Assembly: GCA_963170055.1 (NCBI GenBank)
Contig: CAUJGJ010000087.1
Location: forward strand, 1,269,101-1,333,100
Source: Halisarca cf. caerulea
Taxonomy: Eukaryota > Porifera > Demospongiae > Chondrillida > Halisarcidae
Length of the DNA stretch: 64,000 nt
Direction: 5' to 3'
The position numbers were made by a program, and so were the translations under genes. The first letter of the stretch is position 1. Every line of letters starts with the position of its first letter. Below, one piece after another: positions 27,532-37,800 of this stretch. Under the pieces are notes generated by a model. The model made no database searches. It was not told where the DNA came from and was given only the letters and a program-made list of their open reading frames with translations.

Positions 27532-28208
27532 TTTAATTGCTTTTTGTCCCTGTTTGTATTGTTCCTTCCTATTTTTAGTTATTTTAGTCTGTACTGTGTG
27601 CTTGTTCACATGTAAATTGATCACTAGCATGAATGCATTACACATTGCAGTTCAGTTATTGCACTTTGTTTGTATGTACTGTAGTTTGATTACCTTAAGG
27701 TTACAAATGTTAGCGGGTACTAATTTTAGCGTTTTTTTGGTGGCCAATATTTAGCGGGTACTTATTTTAGCGATTTGATAGCATTATTGTACCAAATCTG
27801 TAGTTAACGATTTTGGAAATGTACTCTTCTTTTCCAATTCTTATCTAAATCACTATGTCTAATCTTTATATACAGTACTATACTGTTGCAATCGAAAGGT
27901 GCAGAAACGAAATACTGAGATCACAAAACTTAAGCTTGTAGATTCGGTTAGAAGAATCGATCTTGTCGGCGTACAGCTTGAAGAAATCGTTATCGCTTTT
28001 GGTGAATTTAAATCGAAATTGATTAAATCGAATATATGTTACAATCCAATGAATCTTTTAAACTTTACATGTATTTGGTTTATTAGTTGCCGTTATTTTC
28101 GCTGACTTTGCGTAGATTTTACTTTTGTTCGGAGCCGCCATTTTCTCCCGTGTAGTGCACAGTACATCCATACATAATTGTACAATACAGAATTAGCGGG
28201 TACATTTA

Positions 28209-28610
28209 GAGTAAGTAATATAAATTCGGCCGCATAGCAATTTGGCCACCTCGAATTCCGTCAACTTTCAAGCTGTACCTCCGAAAGCACTACTAGCGAA
28301 GGACCATGAAGTAGTTAAACGATAAAGCAGTAATCGTGGGAATCCGTTACCCTTGGAGGGAATACGGCGCATTCTGCCTTAGTGACCGAACATGTATTAA
28401 TTCGGTCATTCTAATGGAAGTTCAGACGCCGATGTTCATTCTCTTTGGAAGTTGAGCGGAATCAATCGAAACGAGTACTATATATTCTTCAATATACCGT
28501 CTCTCTTTCCTGCAAGTTTCAGAGACATACTTTTCAAATTTTCGGGAAAGAATAGAAAAAGATTGTACTCGTTACTAAAAATAGAAATTCAGCCACCACG
28601 TGATCTTGTG
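28209..28610 (+). repeat. left long terminal inverted repeat
   Basis: About 400 bp matching 33,398-33,800 in inverted orientation at roughly 85-90 percent by eye. Shared blocks include cggccgcatagcaatt, ccgtcaactttcaagctg, gtaacggattccc (inverted) and gaccgaacatgtattaattc. The open frame at 28,452-28,658 and its mirror at 33,312-33,557 (minus) lie partly in the repeat and are by-products of it. Confidence 0.85.
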
Positions 28611-29160
28611 ACGCCCAGCTGGTATAACGCGCATTTCGGAAACAAAGGAGCTGAATAGTGCGGACAATGCAAAGGAAGCAACATGAACAAAGCCAGAAAA
28701 AGGTAATAGTTACATATATTTATACGTATTCAAATGATTGCTGTCAGATAATACTAGCTGCAGCAGCTATTCTTGTTTAATTAAGCCCTGTATGTAGGAA
28801 AGAAGAGACCACTAAAAGGAGGCTCACCACTGTCCACAATAGAATCTGATACAATATATACAACTTACATCACAAAACAGTGTATAGCTAGATAATTCTC
28901 ATGATTAGAAGTTTGATATACAGTACATGGAACCTGTTGCTGTAAAAGCATATGCACACACAACACGGCCACTTAGGAATTTATAATGGTGAATTGCACC
29001 CAGGTAGAGCAATTTTAAATCAGTAATAGCAATTGGCTTGCCCTGGGTAGCATTCGGTGAGTCTGCAAATTAAACTGTTCATTCGTCACCCTCACACAGT
29101 ACTGCTGCGCCGCACTGCATGTTCAGTGCACTAATATGTACTTTACAATTTTGAATTACT

Positions 29161-29225
29161 ATTCTATGTGTGCATTATTGTTATGCAGTACACAGTACTG
29201 CATAACAATAATGCACACATAGAAT
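29161..29225. repeat. perfect 31-bp-arm hairpin upstream of the transposase
   Basis: Left arm 29,161-29,191 (starts ATTCTATGTGTGCATTATTG) and right arm 29,195-29,225 are exact reverse complements with a 3-nt ACA loop. It is located between the left TIR and the first coding exon of the nested element. Perfect pairing over 31 bp implies recent formation or constraint. Confidence 0.9.
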
Positions 29226-29351
29226 GTACTATTTTCTCCGCCGATGTTCTCACAATTGCAAGTGTATGTGCTTATGTTCCAAAGCATCAATAACATACTA
29301 GGCATATATTATTAGAAACAGTACAACAGTCACTGAATGATTTACTGACAT

Positions 29352-31011
29352 GTGCTTTCACTGTGTACACAGATGTACTCACACCCAACATTGCAGAGTA
29401 GAGTCATCAAACCATCTGCTGGATTCGGAGTTGGTAGATCACCTCCAACATGTACAACCAAGACAACAGCAAGGAATGGAAGATACAAAATGTATGATGT
29501 ACAAACCATGCAGCAAGCACTTGATGAGATAGAAAAGGGAATGTCAATTCGTAGAGCAGCGGAAGCGTACAACATTCCTAGATCAACTCTTAGTGATATG
29601 GTGTCAGGGAAGTCCTCAATAGGTGCAAGGTCCGGGTGTGCAATCTTGAGCTGTGCAGAGGAGCAAGAATTGTGCACATTCTTGGTAGAAGCTGCAAAGA
29701 TTGGATATCCACGCACTTGCCAACAGGCTATTGCAATAGCTCAGGAGATAGCAGACAAGAAGGGTATCGACTCAACGGTTACAAAAGGTTGGTAGCAAAG
29801 CTATTGTGCACGGTTCCCCCAACTAACGCTGAAGAGTTCTGTTCCACTGACAAAGGCAAGGCATAGAGCCACAGATCCAGCAGTACTCGACACATACTAT
29901 GATATCCTTTACGAATGCCTTTCAAATAATGAGATCCTTGATGAGCCAGCCACAATTTACAACTGTGATGAGACGGGCCTCCCCATCAACCCTGCAAGCC
30001 ACCAGGTGATCACCACCGTTGGGTCCAAGAATACGTTTACCATCACAGATGGCACCAAAGGCCAGTACACTGTGCTAGCATGCACGTGCGCAACTGGAAC
30101 AGCCATTCCACCATTTATCGTATTGAACAGAAAGTCTCTTGGTCGGGATTTCACTAAGGGTGAGGTTCCCGGCATCCTTTATGGTTTGTCTGCGAATGGA
30201 TGGATGACGCAAGAGCTTTTTCATCAATGGTTCCTCAACCACTTCTTGAAGTATGCTACTCCACAACGGCCAATAATTCTAATAATGGACGACCATTCTT
30301 CCCATTATAGTCCAGCCACCATCAAATTAGCAGCTGAGCACAAAGTTATCTTGTTCACTCTACAACCAAATACCACCCACCTCACACAGCCGCTAGACAG
30401 AGCATGTTTTGCTCCGCTGAAGAACGCGTGGAGGGAAATTCACCACATTTTTCTCACTAACAACCCAGGAAGAAGAGTGACACACAATGACTTTAGTGCT
30501 CTATTCGCTCAGGCGTGGTTCAAATCCATGACTATGGCTAACATCATAGCTGGTTTCCGGGTTACAGGGATTTTCCCCTTCCAACGCATGTCCTTAGAGC
30601 TTCCATCAACCAGTGGTCCAACACTAGCAGAGAGGACTGGTTTAGCGTACATTCCCCTTTTCACCCCTACCAGGACAAAACAACCATTGGACATGACCAC
30701 AAATTCAGGTACACCATACCTAGCTAAGAAGGAATCTACACCCATCATTCAAGCTAAGGTGACCATGAGGACACAGACATCGATCAGCAACATTCTGGAG
30801 GAGCACATCAAGCCACCAAGTGCAAATACCAGTCACCTGGCGAAGCCTCGCAAGGAAGCATCAACTGCTTGTGTCGTGACCAGCAAGGAAAACCTACAGG
30901 CACTAGACTTGAAGCAAAAGGCAAAAGAAGAAAAGGAAGTGAAGAAGTTAGAGAAACAAAGGATGAGGGAAGACAAGGCCAAAACCAAAGCTGCAGTCAA
31001 GGAGCAGCAAC
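29352..31011 (+). CDS. exon 1: pogo/Tigger-type DDE transposase with amber stop
   Basis: N-terminal DNA-binding region: MQQALDEIEKGMSIRRAAEA then YNIPRSTLSDMV is a classic psq/HTH, followed by a CENPB-type block (EEQELCTFLVEAAKIGYPRT). The catalytic core of the DDE_1 family shows YNCDETGLPI, ILIMDDHSSHYS and TTHLTQPLDRACF. The spacing D-35-D between the last two is right for the family. At 29,793-29,795 TAG replaces the second Trp codon of the conserved G-W-W found in relatives, a one-base change from TGG, and the frame is open on both sides. Known role: cut-and-paste transposition into TA sites, which fits the TA flanks. The exon ends in a Lys/Glu-rich helix. Confidence 0.85.
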
Positions 31012-33051
31012 GTAAGCTTGGACTTGACATACATATACATGACTACGAGTGCAGTCTTCTATGCACGTACATGCATAGTACATGTAGTATACCAGTTGAG
31101 AATTTAATTCCTGGTATTATGCATGCAAATGCATTTACCTAATTGCATACATCTGTGTACATGTGGTTTAGAGTGAGTTATGTAATTATAGCTGTTGTAG
31201 AAGGGAATACAACATATTTTATGTACATCATAACATCAATGGATTATACTTTGTTCTAACATTTATATTTTTAACTATACAGTCATGCAACAGCAAGATG
31301 GAGGATTGATAAGTGCGAGCCCGAAGCAGTCAGCTTCAAGGACACTAAGGGAGAGTACAAAGCAGTCATCTTTAACCAAGCCTTTGAAGAAAGGTACACA
31401 CAAGGAGGAGGTTGCAATGACGTTGTCGGCACATAAGACGAGTCCAACAAGTACTGGAGAACAGGGTGAGAATGCAGTGGGTTGCATGTACATATGATAA
31501 TAGGTTTGCTGAAATTCCCAATTTGAAACAATTATTTAAGTGCGCCCTCGCTTATCCGACCACATTTGTTCCTCAAATAATGTGTTGGATAAATCAGGGT
31601 AAATTGTATACAGAGTAGTGATGGTGATTCAAAGCGGAGTGTCGGTAAATGAGGTTTTCGGATCAACCAGGTGTGACTGTGCAAATGATTGTGGCATGCA
31701 AACCAGCAGCATTTGATTTCTATATAATACTATACGTAGATATATCCTACGTATATCGTACCTGCGGTCAACAAAATGCATACTAAGCAGTATAGGGACT
31801 GTCAAATGTTTGTCATGACAAAATATTACCATGATTGCATTTCAACAATATATAGCTGATAAACATATACACGTGAGTGGTGAGTATTCATTTTATTACT
31901 GCCGTATATGCAGATGTTCCAAGGCAAGATGTATGGTGGCTCAAAACCTTACACTTAAAGGTTGAAGACAGGGCAATACTGGATGATGGGCAGGATCTGA
32001 ATGACACCATAGTTAACGCTGCACAAACCTTGCTGAAGAGGCAGTATCCAACCATAGGTGGCTTTCAGAACACACTCCTGGGTCAACGTCTGCAATTCAA
32101 AACGGTTACAGGAGTGCAATCCGTGCAGATTTTACATACAGGTCAGTTCAGCCATGTATACAGCATAATTCTATTGCCGTATGTATGATGCTAATAAAGA
32201 GACCATGTATATACTCTATAGACCAGGTAGTTGGAGGCAATTCATGCTAAATATAAAATTGTGCCGGTATTGTGACACTGCAAACTATTGGGCATAATGG
32301 GGGCTAACCACATCTTCCCCTCATTAGTCGGATACGTACATCAGTGGTACATATATGTAGTACGTACATAACTTGACATGGGGTGCAATGGGTCGGTAAA
32401 GAAATATTTGATGATATACAGTACAACTAATGCAAACAAAGCTCACAGAGTTATATCTTGAAGTAAAAACTTCAGACAACTAATTATACTTATATCATGC
32501 TTCCTTCTTCTTCGTTCTCTTATTCAGGTGAATCACATTGGGTATTGGTGCACAGGACTGCTACACAGGCCATACATCTATTTGACACCTTGATGGGTAA
32601 GCCAAGACTGACAGGACATACATTGCTGCAAGTTGCAGCAATGTACAAACCATCAACGAGCATCCTGAACATTGATGTACTGGCAGTGCAGCAGCAAAAA
32701 GGAGTGCACGACTGTGGAGTCTTTGCCATTGCCTTTATGGTTGAAATTTGCAAAGCAACCAGCAATCCATCCAGCATTGTGTTCAACCAAAAGGCAATGA
32801 GACAACATTTGAAAATGTGCTTAGAGAAGGGCCATCTTAGTGAATTTCCAAAGGCTGCAAGCAGAAAGGGAGTGCAGTTCTCCAAGCCAGCTGTTGTCAC
32901 GGAGGAACTGTACTGCATCTGCCGAATGCCTGACTTTTATGGTGATCGCATGATTGCATGTGACACATGTATAAAGTGGTTTCATTGTAAATGTGTACAA
33001 GTCACCAAAAGAGTCAGGAAAGCCACTTGGAATTGCCCTTCATGTTCATAA
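29352..33051 (+). CDS. predicted DDE transposase - Ulp1 protease - PHD finger fusion (four exons, one in-frame stop)
   Basis: Exons 29,352-31,011, 31,283-31,465, 31,914-32,141 and 32,528-33,051 join with phase-1 introns throughout (GT-AG: gtaagc/ctatacag, gtgaga/atatgcag, gtcagt/ttattcag). Counting from 29,352 the product is about 864 codons. Order: psq-type HTH (about 52-83), CENPB-like domain (about 98-160), DDE core (D206, D313, D349; DD35D), basic coiled-coil-like linker (about 500-614), Ulp1/SENP-type C48 protease (about 615-760; H694, D710, Q746, C753), PHD finger (820-863). TAG interrupts codon 148. A splice acceptor sits just before the Met at 29,371, so a small 5' exon may exist (candidate ending at 28,703). 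Two separate transcripts, with the second starting at the Met at 31,285, remain possible. The element's mobility function is inferred. Confidence 0.75.
31283..31465 (+). CDS. exon 2: Ser/Thr/Lys-rich linker
   Basis: 183 nt, phase 1-1. It encodes a low-complexity hydrophilic segment (LISASPKQSASRTLRESTKQ, then SSLTKPLKKG and on to SPTSTGEQ). No domain is recognised; it is a flexible tether between the transposase and the protease. It contains Met codon 31,285, which could alternatively start a separate protease-PHD protein. Confidence 0.6.
31914..33051 (+). CDS. exons 3-4: Ulp1/SENP-like cysteine protease and PHD finger
   Basis: Exon 3 (31,914-32,141) carries the N-lobe: LNDTIVNAAQTLLKRQYPTI then GGFQNTLLGQRLQF, a pattern seen in Ulp1-like proteins linked to transposons. 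Exon 4 (32,528-33,051) carries ESHWVLVHR (catalytic His), IHLFDTLMG (Asp), VQQQKGVHDCGVFAIAF (oxyanion Gln and nucleophile Cys). All four C48 catalytic residues are present. The C-terminal PHD finger has C-x-C-x12-C-x2-C-x4-H-x2-C-x13-C-x2-C with a Trp before the His pair (CIKWFHCKC), the type often able to read methylated histone H3 tails (known for the family, untested here). Protease role: removing SUMO or a related modifier (inferred). The protein ends with TAA at 33,049-33,051. Confidence 0.85.
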
Positions 33052-33397
33052 GTCGATTCCAACATGATCATTCAGTAGCTTTTCATTGTGTTCTTATTTC
33101 ACCAATTTTGAGTCAGAATAGAGTTATTAGGTATTATTAGTATTCCCACCATTTTAGCCACCACTTATTTTGTGTTTTTAGACATACTGGACCATCCACA
33201 GGACTCCGGTTTACAACTTTACATGCTTCATAATTTTGAACTCACTGTTATAATGTTTATATTTTGTGTTTTTAAGCCTACATATTCAATAAGTCATATA
33301 TCACATTTGGTTCAGTTATTGCAATATATAGGCGCATTACACATACATCGACCCACTGACCCACTTAAGGAGTCCATATTGACAAGTATAGTTACAG

Positions 33398-33800
33398 CGT
33401 GGGAATCACGTGATGGCCGGACTTCTATTTTTAGCAACAACCTCTTTCTTCTTCTCTTCTTTTCGGTAGTAGTGAAGAGTGCGCCTCTGAAACTTGCAGG
33501 AAGGAGAGACAGTATATTGAAGAATATATAGTACTCGTTTCGATTAATTCTGCTCAACTTCCAAAGAGAATGAACATCAGCGTCCTAACTTCCATTAGAA
33601 TGACCGAATTAATACATGTTCGGTCACTAAGGTAGAATGCACCGTATTCCATCCAAGGGTAACGGATTCCCACAATTACTGCTGTATCGTTTAACTACTT
33701 CATGGTCCTTCTCTAGTAGTGCTTTCGGAGGTACAGCTTGAAAGTTGACGGAATTCGAGGTGGCCGAATTGCTATGCGGCCGAATTTATATTACTTACTC
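33398..33800 (-). repeat. right long terminal inverted repeat
   Basis: Mirror of 28,209-28,610, ending ATTACTTACTC before the TA duplicate. The arms differ by scattered substitutions and a few short indels, which gives a way to estimate the age of the insertion. Confidence 0.85.
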
Positions 33801-34270
33801 TATTGGCGGGTACAATTGTTAGCGGGCACTTAAGTTAGCGAATTTGAGGCTCCTCGCTAATTTCGCTAAAGTTAGTACCCGCTAACATTTGTAGCCTTAA
33901 GGTATTATATAATGACACCTAGTCTGCCGGACCAAGGCAAACTTGCTTCCGGCGCCCCTGTATGATACTCATTCGTCATCCAATACTTTGGAATTGTATT
34001 CAATTTTACTGTTTTCGAAGTTAGATTCACATGCAGGCATACACACACATACACATACGTACACATATACGTATATACGTATATAAAAGTGGAATAGTGA
34101 TGCACAAACAAACATACGCTATCACATATCAAATTAACTCAATACAGCAACTCTATCCTGGGCACTCAATTGAACTATGTACACAACAATGAAGAGTGTG
34201 AATAGTAAGCTGCCTTTTGTCATAGTACTTTTGCATGTACACACGCATGCACATACGTATGCAGGTGCAA

Positions 34271-34389
<119 letters not shown>

Positions 34390-34409
34390 GCTACACATAA
34401 GGTCACATT

Positions 34410-35170
34410 ATGCTTAGCCTATTGCAAATACAATCTGCAGGAGAGAATAGGAAGTACATTACTGCACTGGTGTGGGTGCTAACAGTCAAAAGTATCCACT
34501 TTTTGGAGGTGGTCATACGTATTTCAGGAACTATGTATGTACATAAGACCTGCAATAAAACCATCACCTCAAACATGACATACGTACAAACCTGATCCAG
34601 CTGTGCATTATGCAATGTTCCAGAAAACCATGTATATGCCTATAAGATGCAGTCTAGGGACCTCATGCAGAATCAGCATCAATCAATGTCACATGCATGC
34701 ATAACTAAAAAGACAGACTAAGTAGTAGTGCTACAGAATATACACATGGACGTATTTACAAACTCTTAAGGAATAATGTAGTATAGAGGAAAAGATGCTT
34801 AGTAGATACGTATGTATGGTGACCATCTATGTATGTACAGGTAGGGTCGATCCATGTATGTATGTACGTATCCACAAGATATAAAGATATGGGCAATGCC
34901 TTCACTTCAAGATGAAGTCTTAGAACAATATATGAGAACAATGTTTGTGACAATTCCATGGGTACAAAATTCTAATACCAATTGCCCCATTCATTCCCAT
35001 GGATGCCTTACCAGGTCTGCCACATTTGCTAAGACTATCTCTAGACCCTATAGCATTCTCTAGTGCCACTTTCACAATGAGCACATGTGCTCATTGACAT
35101 CCTGACCAAATGAAAACTGAACAATAGGAGGATAACTGGCTTAGTACAATTGCTAGCACAACATTTCCAT
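34410..35170. repeat. segmental duplication, partial copy 0
   Basis: 34,441-34,620 matches 44,766-44,950 and 54,985-55,165 (gagaatag, gtgttaacagtcaaaa, atttcaggaactatgta). 34,995-35,168 matches 46,812-46,975 (gtctgccacatttgctaaga, cattgacatcctgacc, gaaaactgaacaataggag). So this is a shortened copy of the units that make up the rest of the window. Confidence 0.75.
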
Positions 35171-35172
35171 AC

Positions 35173-35665
35173 CGTATAGCTGGAAATTTTCGCGAGAATA
35201 AAATTTTTCGCGATTAGGCTGTCACCACGAAAATATATTCGCAAAATTCGGCAAGAAGTTTCTACTATATATAAAGTACTCCTCCGTTCGTTCGATGTCT
35301 CACTCTGATCATAGCGGTCCTTCTCTACCGAGGTGTGACCAGTTGCTGTTGAAAGGGCGAATAGAAAGCTATTGGATATCCTGTCTTCGAAAGTTTTTAC
35401 GAATCGAAAGTCAGCTGCGGATCTTACATGAAATTCACTGCATAGCGAAAAGTTCAAGTGGCCAAATATATGGAAGCCGAAAGCGGCCAAAACTGTCGCG
35501 ATTTTTTTACCGTGGTGCTTTTCGGAAAGCTGATCCGATTGTCGCGATTTTTTGGTGGAGGTTTCTTTCGGTAAGCTGCTCCAAATGTCGCGATTTTTTG
35601 GTGGAGGTTTCTTTCGGAAAGCTGATCCCATTGCCCAGGTTTTTTCGATAAGCCAATCTGTAATG
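35173..35665. repeat. MITE-type end plus short tandem array
   Basis: Begins TACCGTATAGCTGGAAATTT with ttcgcga repeats, the terminus type also seen at 4,333 and inverted at 37,050. At 35,490-35,640 a unit of about 46 bp containing tgtcgcgattttttggtgg and ggtttctttcgg is repeated about three times. No opposite terminus is recognised. The overlapping 196-codon minus-strand and 118-codon plus-strand frames are products of the repeat. Confidence 0.55.
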
Positions 35666-35723
35666 CCGTAAATGGTCCCCTGCCATAAGTTGCCCCCCTT
35701 ATCGTTTCATCAATACTAATTTA

Positions 35724-35770
35724 AAACCCTAACAAAACCCTAACCCTAACTAGAAGCTGAACTAACCCTA
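35724..35770. repeat. short telomere-like CCCTAA tract
   Basis: Reads AAAACCCTAACAAAACCCTA then ACCCTAACTAG and, after 11 bp, ACTAACCCTAGC. These are CCCTAA units (TTAGGG on the other strand), the common metazoan telomere repeat, in a short degenerate run. It lies about 250 bp before the left edge of duplication copy A. Confidence 0.65.
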
Positions 35771-36748
35771 GCTATTGCACGCGCATAGATTCGCTCAGAA
35801 GGACCTATGCATATGGTGGCAGAGTAGCTGTGGTTCTTTCGTGGGCGTGTTTACTCTTGATCCCTGTGGTTTTCAGGACTGTATATACGTAGTACATATG
35901 TACCTATGTACGTACATAAATTGTCATGTTGTACGCACGTAGAAACTTATATATACATCTTTGTGATATTTTCCTACTTGAGTGGTGTTCCTGAGTTCCC
36001 AAAGAGGACAATACAGCTGCCTATGGTTCCCATTGCTTGGCTCACTGACCTGGATAGAGGCTGGTAACCATGGGAATCAAGGTTTGCTATTGCTATCTGG
36101 TTTGCTATTGTTGTCACTTGTATATACATACCGCAGTACGTATGTACCTACGTATAGGTACGTATTTTGTCACGTTGTGCACATATACGTAGAAACTTAT
36201 ACATCCATGTGATATTTTCCTACCTGAGGGGTGTTCACGAAGAGCCTGTTTTCAGCCCCATTGTGTGTGTATAGCATAGTAGCAGTGATCTTGGGATGGC
36301 TATGCACATGAGCGTCATGTAACAACAAGTGTCATCATGTGGTTTTGGGATTGTATAAAAGGAATGTACGTAGTCTGAACAGTTAAGTGGGTACCATACA
36401 ATGATACTGACATGTTCCCAGAGAGGACAATGCAACTGTCTATGGCTTCTATTGCTTGGATCACTGATCTGGATAGAGGCTGGTAACCATGGGAATCAAG
36501 AGGACATAATGTCCTGCTAACCATAAACAGGCCTCTGACCTTTGCAGTTAGTTTCCATGGTAACCTACCATTTCAAACAAAAAATAGCTCTCATCAATTC
36601 CCAAGAATGCTATCCCATGAATGCACAATACTCACGTAAATAGGAGATGGATGATTAGGCTTTCTGGTGTATCTCCTCAATGCATAACCATAAGGTCATT
36701 GGGAGATAATTATGCAAAGTTACAGTATGTACCTTAATAATATTGCAG

Positions 36749-36890
36749 AGTACACACTACAACAACCCAAGGATAGCATGAAAACCAGTGCACAGCTGCT
36801 TGCGAAGGCCATGGAGCGTGCCTCAAGGCTGGGATACATGTATACTGGACCTGTACACAGTGTCATGGAAATGACAAGAATACTTTATAT
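36749..36890 (+). CDS. candidate coding exon in copy A (unrecognised gene)
   Basis: Preceded by aataatattgcag and followed by gtaaat. It reads TSAQLLAKAMERASRLGY and TGPVHSVMEMTRI. The counterpart in copy B (49,397-49,525) keeps the frame and differs by a 6-nt in-frame indel plus substitutions, which is what one expects from coding sequence under some constraint. No known domain. Splice partners are uncertain. Confidence 0.4.
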
Positions 36891-37800
36891 GTAAATAAAT
36901 TTAAAGAACGAGGGCTGGAGTGGGTGAAAAATTGGTGCACTATTTGCTACCAAGTAACAGCTGAATGACAGACCCGCAAAAGTTATTTCCACAGAGATTT
37001 CAAAAGTGGTCAACCACAAAAGTTTAGCTCCTTGAAAATTTAGCACTATACGGTAGTAGATACGTACATAGATTAGACTTACGGACATTAGCACAATAGT
37101 GGTTGGACCCATCCTCCCCTGAACAAAGATGTAGCTTAGCCATGGCATGTAATGATGACGCCAGTGGGTGTGGTGTGGTCCACGTCATTTCATGTGTGCT
37201 TCATACAATTAGCATGCATGCACCCATCCCAGCTGGGATCAATTCACTGTACAGAGCCCTGCATGCACCTCAGCTGGGCATAATCTCGCTATAGTACAAC
37301 AGCCACAAAGCAGGTAGGGCGTCCGTAGTAATGCTAGCGACTTTGCCATTTCATCCTTCAAAGCTCTAAGGTTATGGTCACCATGATTGATGTCAAGGAA
37401 GCCCTACAGTTAAGATTTTAGGGATATCCCCCTCTCTGTATAGGGGTATATTGATGACTAGTCTGCCACCACTTGGGCCAATAGCCCGGTTACATAAGCA
37501 CAGTCACCAAAACTAATACTTATAGACGGCATGGGATCTAGTCTGGGCACTAATATTGTTCACAGCTACATACCTATTGTGTAGGGGGCAGTGCTACACA
37601 GGCAATGACATCATCCTAGGTACCAAGGCTGCAATAGGGATACAATAGGTCTGTGCTAGTGGGGCAAAGTATGTGCTTGGCACCCCACATACCGCATGCT
37701 ACTGCCTTCCGCCAGCTGAAAAGCACAATCGGTGTTCCAGCTTTAAGGAATTATCCTCATTATAGCTGGCAGTGGAAACTAGTAGGTGGTTACGACTCTG

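Larger units (their letters stand above)
28209..33800 (+). mobile_element. 5.6 kb pogo/Tigger-like transposon with long TIRs, Ulp1 protease and PHD finger
   Basis: Left end GAGTAAGTAATATAAATTC starts at 28,209 and its mirror ends at 33,800. TA flanks each end. Both arms stay alignable for about 400 bp. It is inserted into the CCTTAAGG element: the flanks (...gcgggtacatt and ttggcgggtac...) are that element's own repeats. It encodes one four-exon gene (29,352-33,051) with transposase, SUMO-protease-like and PHD domains. Pogo/Tigger elements normally have TIRs of only tens of base pairs and no protease, so both traits stand out. One in-frame TAG suggests this copy is dead or recently inactivated. 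Confidence 0.85.
27693..33902. mobile_element. CCTTAAGG-ended DNA transposon (nested in hAT, interrupted)
   Basis: Left end CCTTAAGGTTACAAATGTTA at 27,693 and right end, its near reverse complement, finishing at 33,902. TA flanks both ends (27,691-27,692 and 33,903-33,904). Subterminal GTTAGCGGGTACT repeats occur at both ends in multiple copies. A partial relative lies at 25,890-26,300. No transposase of its own is evident: nearly all the interior is the element at 28,209-33,800. TA duplication suggests Tc1/mariner or pogo-type mobilisation (inference). Confidence 0.75.
26743..33960 (+). mobile_element. hAT-like transposon hosting nested insertions
   Basis: Left end CAGGGGCGCCGGAA (26,743) and right end TTCCGGCGCCCCTG (ends 33,960) are perfect inverted repeats of a hAT type. 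Subterminal TCCGGCA/TGCCGGACC motifs occur inside both ends. A TATGA direct repeat flanks the element. hAT duplications are usually 8 bp, so this one is shortened or mutated. The body carries a hAT transposase relic (26,829-27,531). Two further elements are nested inside it, and together they account for most of the 7.2 kb. Confidence 0.75.

Noticed and set aside
28452..28658. Frame resembling the one at 33,312-33,557 on the other strand, as if a gene pair
   Set aside because: Most of both frames lies in the two arms of the long terminal inverted repeat, so their similarity is explained by the repeat.
32520..32918. 132-codon minus-strand frame
   Set aside because: Antisense shadow of the Ulp1/PHD exon, which has clear catalytic and zinc-binding residues on the plus strand.
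35041..35651. 196-codon minus-strand frame with repeated Lys-rich motif
   Set aside because: Covers a tandem array of about 46-bp units next to a MITE terminus; no domain and the repeat explains the motif.
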